From positions 627,751 through 691,750 of the forward strand of contig NZ_BBRB01000001.1 of NCBI RefSeq assembly GCF_000975055.1: a stretch of 64,000 nucleotides of DNA. Direction: 5' to 3'. Each line of letters starts with the position of its first letter. The first letter of the stretch is position 1. The position numbers and the translations under genes are program-made. Below the pieces are notes generated by a model, which saw only the letters and a program-made list of their open reading frames with translations, was not told the origin of the DNA and did not search any database. Below are positions 54,257 through 63,086 of the stretch, piece by piece. The DNA comes from Demequina sediminicola (lineage in GTDB: Bacteria > Actinomycetota > Actinomycetes > Actinomycetales > Demequinaceae).

Positions 54257-54940
54257 ATGAACGCTCGACAGATCCTGGTAGTAGACGATGAGGACAATCT
54301 GCGCACCATGTTGGTGGCTGCCCTCAAGCACTCCGGTTATGACGTCGTACAGGCAGTGGACGGCGCGGAAGGCCTCAAGGCCGTGAAGGAGCACCGGCCA
54401 GATCTGATCGTGCTCGACGTGATGATGCCCAACATCGACGGCTTCGCCATGTGTAGGCGTCTGCGTGATGCCGGCGACCGTACCCCCGTGATCTTCTTGA
54501 CCGCGCGCGATTCTTCCGCAGACAAGATTGAGGGTCTGCGCATCGGCGGAGACGACTACCTCGACAAGCCGTTCAACCTCGATGAACTCGTCGCGCGCGT
54601 GGAAGCGGTGTCGCGCCGCTTTGAGCGCGAACCCTCCTCCGCCACCACATATGAAGTGGCCGACCTCACCCTCGATGACATTGCCCACCGTGTGACCCGC
54701 GGCGGCGAGGAGCTCTCGCTCTCCCCTACCGAGTACCGACTGCTCGCGTACCTCATGCGCAACGTTGGCCGTGTCCTGTCCCGTGGACAACTCCTTGAGA
54801 ACGTGTGGGGCTACTCCGCTGACGATGACCCTGCCGTGGTGGAGACCTACATCGGCTACTTGCGACGCAAGGTCGACGCTGTCGAGCCCAAGCTCATCCA
54901 CACAGTGCGTGGAGCCGGATACACGTTGAGGGCTTCGTGA
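54257..54940 (+). CDS. OmpR-family response regulator
   Basis: 227 residues. Receiver with 'VVDDEDNLR' and phosphoacceptor aspartate in 'LIVLDVMMPNIDGF'; switch lysine in 'YLDKPFNLDEL'. Winged helix with 'LSPTEYRLLAYLMRNVGRVL' and 'VVETYIGYLRRKVD'. It resembles mycobacterial TcrX/PrrA-type regulators. Overlaps its kinase by four bases. Confidence 0.95.
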   Translation: MNARQILVVDDEDNLRTMLVAALKHSGYDVVQAVDGAEGLKAVKEHRPDLIVLDVMMPNIDGFAMCRRLRDAGDRTPVIFLTARDSSADKIEGLRIGGDDYLDKPFNLDELVARVEAVSRRFEREPSSATTYEVADLTLDDIAHRVTRGGEELSLSPTEYRLLAYLMRNVGRVLSRGQLLENVWGYSADDDPAVVETYIGYLRRKVDAVEPKLIHTVRGAGYTLRAS

Positions 54941-56322
54941 CCGCTCGACGCACCTTGTCCCTGCGTGACCGCCTGTGGTGGGGGCTCGCTGCGATTGGCG
55001 TGATCTCGGTAGTGGTGGCTGTGATCGTCGCCATCACGACCCACCAGTTCTTGGTGGCTCAGATGGACGATCGTCTTGACTCGTACGCTGGTGCCGTCTC
55101 CCTGGACCAGCCCATCAGACAGATACCGGAGGCTCTTGCCGAGATTGACGAGGACGAACGCCCGTCAGAGGCCACCCGTGGCTACATCGACCAGGACGGC
55201 AACTTCTACGTCATTGTGACCTCGAACATTGAAGGCGCCAGCGACGCTGTGCCCGTGGTTCCGCTTGCCGAACTCACGGATGAGCGCACCCATTTCACAA
55301 CCGAGGCCTCCGAAGGTTCGAGTGAGTTCCGTGTGCTCGCGCGCCCCACCGCCAATGGCTGGGACATCACGGCGTTGCCGTTGGACGATGTGAAGTCCGC
55401 GACAGGTCGCCTGGTGGCGATCGAAGCTATCGGCATCGCCCTTGTCTTGGGGACGCTGGCTTTGGTCGCCTGGTGGGTGAACAGACTGGGAATCGCGCCG
55501 ATGCGCCGCATGGTTGACGCGTCGACTCAGATCGCGGAGGGCGACCTAGATGTGCGCCTCGCCGCAGACCAGGGCGGGACCGAGACGAATGAGTTAGCGC
55601 ACTCACTCAACACGATGATCGGGAACCTGACGGACTCACTCGCGGAACAAGAACGCTCCGAAGCCCGCCTGCGCGAGTTCGTCGCAGACGCCTCCCACGA
55701 ACTCCGCACCCCACTGACCACCGTGCTCGGCTACGCGGAACTGCACCGCCGGGGAGCGCTTGAAGATGACGACAGCCAAAACGATGCGTGGGCGCGAACA
55801 GAATCCGAAGCCGCCCGCATGCGTCGGCTCGTCGAAGACATGCTCACCCTCGCCAAATACGATGCGGAACCACACCTCGACACACGCGACATCGCACTCG
55901 GGGACCTCGCCACGGAAATCGTCGCGGATGCAACAGTCGCCTACCCCGAAACGTCCTTCGAGTTCACCGGCGGAGACGCAACAGTCGCCGCCGACGGAGA
56001 CCGACTACGCCAAGCCATCCTCAACGTGATTGCCAACGCCGCCATCCACGGCGGGGATACCGTCACCGTCACCGTTGCCTCTCACCACGACGACGCCGCC
56101 ATCACAGTTCATGACAACGGGCCGGGCATGTCCCCCAGCGTTGCCGCACGCGCCACGGAACGATTCGTTCGTGGAGACACGTCACGCCAACGCGCCACCG
56201 GTGGCGCAGGCCTCGGCCTTGCCATCACTGCCGCCATCGTGGACGCCCACGGCGGCACGCTGACGGTGGAGTCCGAATCCGGCGAAGGCACCACGGTGAC
56301 ACTGGCACTACCCACCGCCTGA
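54937..56322 (+). CDS. Sensor histidine kinase, HAMP-HisKA type
   Basis: 461 residues. Two membrane segments (about 15-40 and 165-190) flank an extracytoplasmic sensor domain of about 120 residues rich in acidic residues; HAMP follows, then HisKA 'FVADASHELRTPLTTVLGYA' and HATPase_c with 'VIANAAIHGG', 'DNGPGMS' and 'GGAGLGLAI'. Cognate to the overlapping regulator. An acidic sensor could detect cations or phosphate, but this is speculative. Confidence 0.94.
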   Translation: MTARRTLSLRDRLWWGLAAIGVISVVVAVIVAITTHQFLVAQMDDRLDSYAGAVSLDQPIRQIPEALAEIDEDERPSEATRGYIDQDGNFYVIVTSNIEGASDAVPVVPLAELTDERTHFTTEASEGSSEFRVLARPTANGWDITALPLDDVKSATGRLVAIEAIGIALVLGTLALVAWWVNRLGIAPMRRMVDASTQIAEGDLDVRLAADQGGTETNELAHSLNTMIGNLTDSLAEQERSEARLREFVADASHELRTPLTTVLGYAELHRRGALEDDDSQNDAWARTESEAARMRRLVEDMLTLAKYDAEPHLDTRDIALGDLATEIVADATVAYPETSFEFTGGDATVAADGDRLRQAILNVIANAAIHGGDTVTVTVASHHDDAAITVHDNGPGMSPSVAARATERFVRGDTSRQRATGGAGLGLAITAAIVDAHGGTLTVESESGEGTTVTLALPTA

Positions 56323-56372
56323 ACCTCGGCGACCTCGCTACGTCGGAGGCAGCTCTGTGCCACAGTACTTCC

Positions 56373-57104
56373 ATGGCCACAGCCCCGGACCAAGCACGCC
56401 TCGCCGTTCTCATCGACGCCGACAACGCGCATTCCAAGCACGTCGAACAACTCTTCGTGGAGATTGCGAAGTACGGCACCGCGAGCGTGCGGCGGGCCTA
56501 CGGCGACTGGACTACCAATCAACTCAAGCCGTGGAAGGACACGCTGCTCAACCATTCGGTGCAACCCATCCAGCAGTTCAGTTACACCCAGGGCAAGAAT
56601 GCAACTGACAGCGCCCTGATCATTGACGCAATGGATCTGTTGCATTCAGGCACCGTCGACGGCTTCTGCCTGGTCTCCAGCGACTCCGACTTCACCCGAC
56701 TGGCAGCGCGTATTCGCGAACAGGGTTTCAGTGCTTATGGATTTGGCGAACGCAAGACCCCCAAGCCCTTTGTTGCCGCATGCGACGCCTTCATCTACGT
56801 GGAGAATCTGGAGCCACCGGAAGCATCGCCCCCGGCTTCATCTTCACCGACATGGAAGCACGATCCCAAACTCGACTCGCTCCTCAAGGAAGCCGTGATG
56901 TCGGCGGCTCGCGACGACGACTGGGCCCACCTCGGCGAGGTTGGCAACAAACTGCTGCGCCGGGCCTCGGACTTTGACCCGCGCACTTGGGGTTTCTCAA
57001 AGCTCAAAGACCTCATGGCCGCTCACCCGAACTACGAGGTGAAACTTCCTGCAGCCGGCAACGGTGTGATGGTGCGTCGCAAGCCTTCGCGAAAGAAGAG
57101 CTAA
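56373..57104 (+). CDS. NYN-domain protein with C-terminal OST-HTH/LOTUS domain
   Basis: 243 residues. The N-terminal NYN (PIN-like) nuclease fold has acidic residues in 'LIDADNAHSKH', 'NATDSALIIDAMDLL' and 'CLVSSDSDFTRLA'. A Ser/Pro linker leads to a LOTUS domain ('WAHLGEVGNKLLRR' ... 'WGFSKLKDLMAAHPNYEV') expected to bind RNA. A putative RNA-processing or turnover factor of the LabA/MARF1-like type; its target is unknown. Its 3' end overlaps that of the ABC-F gene by four bases. Confidence 0.9.
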   Translation: MATAPDQARLAVLIDADNAHSKHVEQLFVEIAKYGTASVRRAYGDWTTNQLKPWKDTLLNHSVQPIQQFSYTQGKNATDSALIIDAMDLLHSGTVDGFCLVSSDSDFTRLAARIREQGFSAYGFGERKTPKPFVAACDAFIYVENLEPPEASPPASSSPTWKHDPKLDSLLKEAVMSAARDDDWAHLGEVGNKLLRRASDFDPRTWGFSKLKDLMAAHPNYEVKLPAAGNGVMVRRKPSRKKS

Positions 57105-58723
57105 CGCACCAGAGAGTCCGTGAGTGCACCATTGGCAAGGCTCCACTCACGAGTAGGCCCGATCTGCGCCACAAAGTCTGCGTCGTGGCTGACCACCACG
57201 AGCGCCCCGCAATAGGCGTTGAGCGCTTGCAGGAGTTGCTCTCGGGTGGCGAAGTCGAGGTTGTTCGTCGGCTCGTCGAGCAGGAGCAACTGCGGCGCTG
57301 GCCGCGCCAACAAGACTGTCGCGAGTGCTGCCCGGAACCGCTCGCCGCCAGAGAGTTGGCCTGCTGGCCGTTCCGCCGCAGCCCCCCGAAAGAGGAACTT
57401 CGCGAGCTGCTCACGGACCTCGTGGGGGCTCGCGCCACCTGCGCCGCGGAGCACGTTGTGCGCGACGGACAGATTCGGGTCCAGCACATCAAGGCGTTGA
57501 GGCAAGTAGCCCACAGGGACCGGGATCTCAACGGTGCCCACACTAGGTGCGAGGTAGTCTCGCGCGCTCGCCGACAGCAACGCCCGTAGCAGTGTGGTCT
57601 TGCCCGCACCGTTCGCGCCAGTGAGCACGATGCGCTCGGGCCCTTGAATCAGCGCATTCACGCGGTGGCCATCCTCAAGGCGCCATCCCCGCAACGCGAT
57701 GTCGTTTAATGCTGCGACGTCTCGACGCGGGGGCACCGCAGTGGTGGGCAGGTCGAGACGGATTTCCCGATCACGCCGGGCCGCATCCTTGGCGGCATCG
57801 AGCCGTTCGCGTGCAGCCTCCGCCCGAGCCTCATGCACTGCTGAGGTCTTGGCCTGAGTCACCTGTGCATTGGCCTTGCGCTGGTTGGCAAGAATCTTTG
57901 GCATGTCTTTGCCCTGTTTGGCTCCTTGACGCTGCCGCTTCCCCTCGCCTTCAATATGGGCGCGCAACTCGCGCTGCTGTCGGGACGCCTCTGCCGCCGC
58001 GGACTTCACCTCGGCATCGGCCCGTTCCCGTTCCGCCTCGACTGCCGCTTCATAGTCCGCGAGGTTCCCGCCAAACCATCTCAAAGAGCTCGCGCGAAGT
58101 TCACCGATCGCAGCCACCGCCCCCAGCACACGGCGATCATGACTCACCACCAATGTCGCGCCGTGCCGGCGTTGGAGTGCCGCCAACACCTGTGCGGTAG
58201 CGGTCTGATCGAGGTTGTTCGTCGGTTCATCGAGCAACAGCACATCGGGATTCGCATGCAGAGCAGCCGCGAGCGCCAACCTGGTGACCTCGCCGCCCGA
58301 GAGTTCACCGACCGTGCGAGTCAGGGTGTCTGCCGGGAGGCCCAATGCCGCCAACGTGGCGAGTGCGCGTTCCTCGGCATCCCAGTCGTCGCCGATGGTG
58401 TCGAAGTGACGTTGGTCAACGTCGCCTGACTCCACCGCGCGAATAGCGGCGCGAATGTCGCTGAGTCCCATGACGGCATCGGCTGGGCTGTCCGTAGCGA
58501 GCGCGACGTCTTGGGCCACGTACGCGACGCGAGAGGGCCGATGCACGGTGCCAGTTTCAGGCGAGAGCTCGCCGGCGAGCAGTCGCAGCAGGGTTGACTT
58601 GCCGGTGCCGTTGGTGCCGACGAGCGCGGTCAGGCCGTCGCTGACAGCACCGGTGACGCCGTCAAGCACTCGAGTGCCGTCGGGCCAGGAGAAAGTGAGG
58701 TGGGAAAAGGACAAGGAAGGCAT
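57101..58723 (-). CDS. ABC-F family ATPase (duplicated ATP-binding cassettes)
   Basis: 540 residues from ATG 58723. Two nucleotide-binding domains: Walker A 'GTNGTGKSTLLRLL' and 'GANGAGKTTLLRALL', signatures 'LSGGEVTRL' and 'LSGGERFRA', Walker B 'LLLDEPTNNLD' twice. The linker between is long, basic and helical ('KRQRQGAKQGKDMPKILANQ'), the part that in ABC-F proteins enters the ribosome. No membrane domain. It could be a translation factor or an antibiotic-resistance ribosome-protection protein; I cannot tell which. Confidence 0.92.
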   Translation of the reverse strand: MPSLSFSHLTFSWPDGTRVLDGVTGAVSDGLTALVGTNGTGKSTLLRLLAGELSPETGTVHRPSRVAYVAQDVALATDSPADAVMGLSDIRAAIRAVESGDVDQRHFDTIGDDWDAEERALATLAALGLPADTLTRTVGELSGGEVTRLALAAALHANPDVLLLDEPTNNLDQTATAQVLAALQRRHGATLVVSHDRRVLGAVAAIGELRASSLRWFGGNLADYEAAVEAERERADAEVKSAAAEASRQQRELRAHIEGEGKRQRQGAKQGKDMPKILANQRKANAQVTQAKTSAVHEARAEAARERLDAAKDAARRDREIRLDLPTTAVPPRRDVAALNDIALRGWRLEDGHRVNALIQGPERIVLTGANGAGKTTLLRALLSASARDYLAPSVGTVEIPVPVGYLPQRLDVLDPNLSVAHNVLRGAGGASPHEVREQLAKFLFRGAAAERPAGQLSGGERFRAALATVLLARPAPQLLLLDEPTNNLDFATREQLLQALNAYCGALVVVSHDADFVAQIGPTREWSLANGALTDSLVR

Positions 58724-58960
58724 AGGTTCTCGCAATTGCGTCTGGGGCAGATGTGCCAATGGCAGATGTGCGCGTGGCCAGACAGTGCGTCTGGCGAACC
58801 TAGATCTTCAACGGAGTGCTCCAAGCAACTCGGGGGTGATGTCCAGTTCCATGCTACGTCCCAGGAGGGGCTTTGGGTAACTTTCTGACCGAAAGCGTCG
58901 TGAATCCCCTACCGCGAAGACTCCGTGCAGGCCGCGGATGCTGTGCAGGCGGCCGATGCT

Positions 58961-59002
58961 GTGGTGATGGTGCGGTGGTGATGGTGCGGTGGTGATGGTG
59001 CG
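58961..59002. repeat. Three tandem 14-bp repeats
   Basis: GTGGTGATGGTGCG occurs three times in succession without change, then GTGGCT. It follows a GGCCGATGC motif (58951) and ends just before the stop of the cupin gene (59007). On the minus strand it is the beginning of the cupin 3' UTR. Identical units suggest slippage. Confidence 0.9.
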
Positions 59003-59006
59003 GTGG

Positions 59007-59435
59007 CTACCAGGGCATGGGCTTGTCGAAAATGGGCTTGGCGTCGTTGGGCAAGTGGGGAAGCTCGCCGCCGTCGCCACGAATGCAGAACCAGGTCAGC
59101 GGCTCGGTGCCCTCGGGGTCACAGCGCCACGTCCGCATGACGCCCTGCCCCACACGGATCACAGTGCCGGCGCCCACGTCTACGACCTCGTCATCGAGAC
59201 CCATCTGGCCACGGCCGGTCAGGAACACGAATAGTTCCTCCACCGACGAATGCGCATGCCAGTAGCCCGCCTCTTCACCAGGAATCATGGAGTTCACCGA
59301 CATCCCGATGAACTGCATGGGAAGCTCGTGATCCACCACCCGGCGCCCGTCGCGCGCGCGATCAGGCTTGAAGCCGCCGTAGTATTCGCGCCAGGATTCG
59401 ATGGGGCCTAGTTCCATGCGTTGTACGTCGCTCAT
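59007..59435 (-). CDS. Cupin-domain protein
   Basis: 142 residues. Cupin motif 1 'GYWHAHSSVEELFVFLTGRG' with H, H and E metal ligands; motif 2 is diverged ('GVMRTWRCDPEG') and lacks the usual final histidine. Likely a metal-dependent sugar or small-molecule-binding protein. Last gene of the ArsR operon, ten bases after the DUF4287 gene. Confidence 0.88.
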   Translation of the reverse strand: MSDVQRMELGPIESWREYYGGFKPDRARDGRRVVDHELPMQFIGMSVNSMIPGEEAGYWHAHSSVEELFVFLTGRGQMGLDDEVVDVGAGTVIRVGQGVMRTWRCDPEGTEPLTWFCIRGDGGELPHLPNDAKPIFDKPMPW

Positions 59436-59444
59436 GCGTCAACG

Positions 59445-59696
59445 TTACGTCTCAATGCGGGACTTCACCCAAGCAACCACAGCATTGGCGTGTCCGTGGC
59501 CCATGCCGTGGTTGTCCTTGAGGTCAGACACCACGGCCATGTGCGCCTGGCCTTCCGCCAAACCCGCAACCGCGATATCCACCCAATGCTGCATCGGCTT
59601 CCCGTATGTTTTTTCGATACTGGGGAAGTAAGAGACAGGACCCTTCAGGGTGGCCCCGGACTCGATATCCGGGGCCACGATCCGCTGCTCGCTCAC
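59445..59696 (-). CDS. DUF4287 family protein
   Basis: 83 residues. Family core 'GPVSYFPSIEKTYGKPMQHW' and 'LKDNHGMGHGHANAVVAWV'. Function unknown; often associated with SRPBCC/AHSA1 genes, as here. Overlaps the AHSA1 gene by four bases. Confidence 0.9.
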   Translation of the reverse strand: MSEQRIVAPDIESGATLKGPVSYFPSIEKTYGKPMQHWVDIAVAGLAEGQAHMAVVSDLKDNHGMGHGHANAVVAWVKSRIET

Positions 59697-60670
59697 GCCA
59701 GTGCCTCGCGCTCAAGACGTGCGTACGAGTCCTCCATGCCGTCCACCATGCCGGTGCTCAACACGTATTCACGCAACTCTGCGGTCGGGTACGTGATGAC
59801 CATGGTGAGCAGCGTCCCGTCAGGGTGTTCGGTAAGGGTCAGTTCGTTGGTGGTCTGCGAGTCCTCCATACCGATCATCGACTCAGTCATCACGGCACGG
59901 TGCGGGGCCTCGAGTTCGAGTGCCGTGCCGGTGAAGCCAAAGCGCTCCCCCTCGACACCCTCGTCGGGCTCCCACTCGTTGCGGTAGGTCTGACCCACCT
60001 CCGTCGCTACCTCGCACACCGGCATGGACCAGCCGTCAGGGCCGAGCATCCACTTGCGCATCAGGTCCGGGTCCATGTGTGCCTTCCACACTTGCTCGAC
60101 GCTTCCGCGAATCACCCGGGACACGCGCGCTTGGGTATCGCCCAGGAGCGTGAGGTCGGCACCCTTGCCGGCCGCAAACGACGCGAGGTCGGCCAACACG
60201 GCGTCGATCTGGCTCATGGCGGACTTGGTGCCCTCTTCCATGCCCATGTCGATCAGTTGCTGGAGTTCTTCGAGCGAGTTGAAGTGGGTCACGGTGACCA
60301 GGCGCGAACCTGAGTCCGTTTCTTCGAAGGAGAAGGTCATGCGCATGGACGGCATGTCGGCGTTCTCGTTGCCGTCGCCGTCCGCGAAAACGTCGCGCAC
60401 TTCAAAGGAATGTCCGGGCTCTACCTTGAGGAACTCCCATGCGGCGCCTGACGTCTCGCCGTCTGGTCCCGTCATGTAGTAGTGGCTGCGACCTCCCACA
60501 AAGACGTCGTGGCGCGTGAAAGTGGCGGGCCATTCGACGGGACCCCAGAACTTTTCGAGCTGACGGGGGTCGGTGTACGCCTCCCAGAGCCGCTCGCGGG
60601 GGGCGGCAAAGTCGGCGGTAATGGTCATGGTGAGTGCGTCGAGGTCCTTCTCGACTGAGGTGACTGGCAT
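59693..60670 (-). CDS. Tandem AHSA1/SRPBCC-domain protein
   Basis: 325 residues from ATG 60670. Two START-like domains: first about 1-165 ('FAAPRERLWEAYTDPRQLEKFWGP'), second about 175-325 ('IRGSVEQVWKAHMDPDLMRKWMLGP'). Each has the helix-grip hydrophobic pocket pattern. Such proteins follow ArsR regulators in many actinobacteria; the ligand is unknown. Two AHSA1 copies in one chain is less usual than one. Confidence 0.9.
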   Translation of the reverse strand: MPVTSVEKDLDALTMTITADFAAPRERLWEAYTDPRQLEKFWGPVEWPATFTRHDVFVGGRSHYYMTGPDGETSGAAWEFLKVEPGHSFEVRDVFADGDGNENADMPSMRMTFSFEETDSGSRLVTVTHFNSLEELQQLIDMGMEEGTKSAMSQIDAVLADLASFAAGKGADLTLLGDTQARVSRVIRGSVEQVWKAHMDPDLMRKWMLGPDGWSMPVCEVATEVGQTYRNEWEPDEGVEGERFGFTGTALELEAPHRAVMTESMIGMEDSQTTNELTLTEHPDGTLLTMVITYPTAELREYVLSTGMVDGMEDSYARLEREALA

Positions 60671-60710
60671 GGCGAAGACCTTTCGGTGAGGGTGTCGAGG
60701 GTGAGGGTGT

Positions 60711-61058
60711 CTAGTCAGTGGATCGTGGCTCGTCAAGCAGTGCGTCGAGGCGGCCGATGCGGTTGCGCCAGATCTGCTCGTAGGCGTCCAGCAGGCGCTG
60801 GGCGCGACGGATTGCTTCCGGGTTACCGCGGACTCTGCGTTCGCGGCCGTAAGGGTGCTTGGTCACAAGGCCCGCCCCTTCAAGAACGGCGACGTGCTTG
60901 CTGACCGCCGCGAAAGACATGTCGTACGTGCCAGCGAGCTCGGAGACCGAGGTCTCTTCCACCAGGGTGCGGCGGATGATGTCGCGGCGCGTGGCGTCGG
61001 CGAGGGCGCGGAAGATCCGGTCAACCTCGTCGTCAGTGAGTTCAGTATCTACAACCAT
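60711..61058 (-). CDS. ArsR-family transcriptional regulator
   Basis: 115 residues. Winged helix: 'IFRALADATRRDIIRRTLVEETSVSELAGTYDMSFAAVSKHVAVLEGAGLV' spans the DNA-binding region (key piece 'SFAAVSKHVAVLE'). No metal-binding cysteine motif, so not a metal sensor; this is the type linked to AHSA1 genes. A palindrome covers its own start codon. Confidence 0.92.
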   Translation of the reverse strand: MVVDTELTDDEVDRIFRALADATRRDIIRRTLVEETSVSELAGTYDMSFAAVSKHVAVLEGAGLVTKHPYGRERRVRGNPEAIRRAQRLLDAYEQIWRNRIGRLDALLDEPRSTD

Positions 61059-61064
61059 TTGGTT
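61053..61064. promoter_or_regulatory. Palindrome over the ArsR start codon, probable auto-operator
   Basis: AACCATTTGGTT: five-base arms with a two-base centre, exactly symmetrical. It overlaps the ATG of the ArsR gene (61056-61058 on the minus strand). Repressor binding here would block translation start region and promoter exit. Confidence 0.55.
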
Positions 61065-61234
61065 ATACGTTACGCCCGGCGAGGTTCGCCGTCAACAGAT
61101 AGGCAGCGGCAATTGCGGGGCCACGGCGGAACCGCAGCGGAATGAGCCCACGGTCCCCACACGCGCCAGCCACCCCGGTGCAGCATGCGCGACGGTGGTC
61201 GACAGTGCTGAGAATGCGCCCGTACGCTCTGCAC

Positions 61235-63022
61235 ATGAACGATGGCACCCTTGCACTCACCCCTGCGCCCGTGCGCGTCCAACGTCACACCGGAACCTGG
61301 GACGCCCCCGAGACTCTGACCGTCCACGCCGCCTCCGATCTGCTTCCCGCAGCACGCCGCTGGGCCCTCGATACCGCCGCGGCCTTCGACGTCGATGTGC
61401 GGGTTGAGAACGCAGACTCCCCCGCCTCGGCCACGCCTGATGCAGACGTGACTTTCGTCATTGACGCCAGCATCCGCACTGCCGGCTACCGACTCGCTGT
61501 CACCGAGTCCAGCGTCTCCATCACTGTGGCCGACCTTGCTGGCGCTCACGCCGCCACCCAGACGCTGCGTCAACTCACCGGCCCGCAGGCGTTCCGGCGT
61601 GCGCCACGCGCGGACATCCCGCTCGCCATCGACGCCGTCACCATTGAGGACTACCCCCGCTTTGGCTGGCGCGGCATCCATCTCGACGTCTCGCGTCACT
61701 TCATGCCCAAGCACGAGGTGATGCGGTTTATCGACAACGCAGCGGCCCACCACCTCAACCTGTTCCACTTCCACCTGACAGACGATCAAGGCTGGCGCCT
61801 CCCGCTCGATCGCTACCCAGAACTCACGGAAGTGGGTGCATGGCGCCCGCGCTCGCAGGTGGGTAACTCCTACGACGACGTCAAGTTTGAGGAGCGGCCT
61901 CACGGTGGCCGCTACTCCAAGGACGATCTGCGCGAGATTGTGGCTCATGCCCGCAGCCGAGGTGTGACAGTCATGCCCGAGATCGATGTCCCGGGCCACG
62001 TGGAAGCTGCCATCGCCGCCTACCCACAGCTCAGTTCCACCGGCAAACCTGGCTCGGTCCTGACCACATGGGGCATTAGCCGCGATGTGCTCAACCCGTC
62101 GCACGAGAATGTCGAGTTCTTCAAGAACGTGCTGGACGAGGTCATGGAGATTTTCGATTCCGTGTTCATCGGCATCGGCGGAGACGAAGTGCCCACCTCG
62201 GCGTGGAAGGCCAATCCAGACATCGTGGCGCACGCCGAATCGTTGGGCCTGAACAGCGTCTCCGATCTGCACGGCTGGTTCCTTGGTCAACTGGCGACGC
62301 ACCTAGAGAGCCATGGCCGACGTGCAGTGGTGTGGGATGAGGGCCTCACCGAGCACCTCCCACGCAGCGCCGTCGTCACGTCCTGGCGCGGCATCAACGC
62401 TGGTGCTGTGGCGATCAAGAGCGGTCACGACGCCATCATGGCTCCCGAGCAGGTGCTCTACCTGGACCACCGCGCGTCAGAACACCCCGACGAGCCCATT
62501 GCCGTGGGTTTTGCACGCACCATCGAGGACGTCTTGGCATTTGACCCGCTGCCCCCCGAGGTCATTGCCGCTCACCCAGAGTTGGAGTCCGTGGAACGGG
62601 CCGATGCCGTGGCTCCGTTCCCAGGCGACCGTCCAGTCGCAGACGAGGGTGAGCAGGGCGCACTGTTGGGCGCGCAGGCACAGGTGTGGACGGAGCATTT
62701 GGACAGCCCGCGCCGGGTGGACTACGCCACGTGGCCGCGGCTGGCCGCCGTTGCGGAAGCCCTGTGGTCCCCGCACATTGACCGCTCCCCGGGCACGGAT
62801 GCGTCACGAGGCTTTTTGGAGCGTTTGCGCCACCACCTGCCCATCTTGGATGCGCTCGGCATCGAGTACCGCCCGCTCGATGGTCCGCACCCGTGGCAGA
62901 CGCGCCCAGGCATCACCACCTACAAGCGCGACCTGGCCAAGGAGATGGAGTTGGCCGGCTGGACTGGAGCCGGCGGTTTCCGTGAGGACGAGGACGGCAA
63001 CGAGTACACCAACTCGATGTAG
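61235..63022 (+). CDS. GH20 beta-N-acetylhexosaminidase (cytoplasmic)
   Basis: 595 residues from ATG 61235; ATG 61214 is an alternative, and no strong RBS marks either. An N-terminal GH20b domain precedes the catalytic barrel. The catalytic D-E pair is in 'IGIGGDEVPTSAW', and substrate-binding 'GIHLDVSRHFM' and 'FHFHLTDDQGWRL' are clear. No signal peptide, so it probably hydrolyses imported chitobiose or other GlcNAc disaccharides, a partner for the secreted LPMO. Confidence 0.94.
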   Translation: MNDGTLALTPAPVRVQRHTGTWDAPETLTVHAASDLLPAARRWALDTAAAFDVDVRVENADSPASATPDADVTFVIDASIRTAGYRLAVTESSVSITVADLAGAHAATQTLRQLTGPQAFRRAPRADIPLAIDAVTIEDYPRFGWRGIHLDVSRHFMPKHEVMRFIDNAAAHHLNLFHFHLTDDQGWRLPLDRYPELTEVGAWRPRSQVGNSYDDVKFEERPHGGRYSKDDLREIVAHARSRGVTVMPEIDVPGHVEAAIAAYPQLSSTGKPGSVLTTWGISRDVLNPSHENVEFFKNVLDEVMEIFDSVFIGIGGDEVPTSAWKANPDIVAHAESLGLNSVSDLHGWFLGQLATHLESHGRRAVVWDEGLTEHLPRSAVVTSWRGINAGAVAIKSGHDAIMAPEQVLYLDHRASEHPDEPIAVGFARTIEDVLAFDPLPPEVIAAHPELESVERADAVAPFPGDRPVADEGEQGALLGAQAQVWTEHLDSPRRVDYATWPRLAAVAEALWSPHIDRSPGTDASRGFLERLRHHLPILDALGIEYRPLDGPHPWQTRPGITTYKRDLAKEMELAGWTGAGGFREDEDGNEYTNSM

Positions 63023-63086
63023 CCGCTTCCAGGTTGGACGTGACATAGTCGCAGGTCTATGAGGTCGCGCGACTAGGCTCCCCCTT

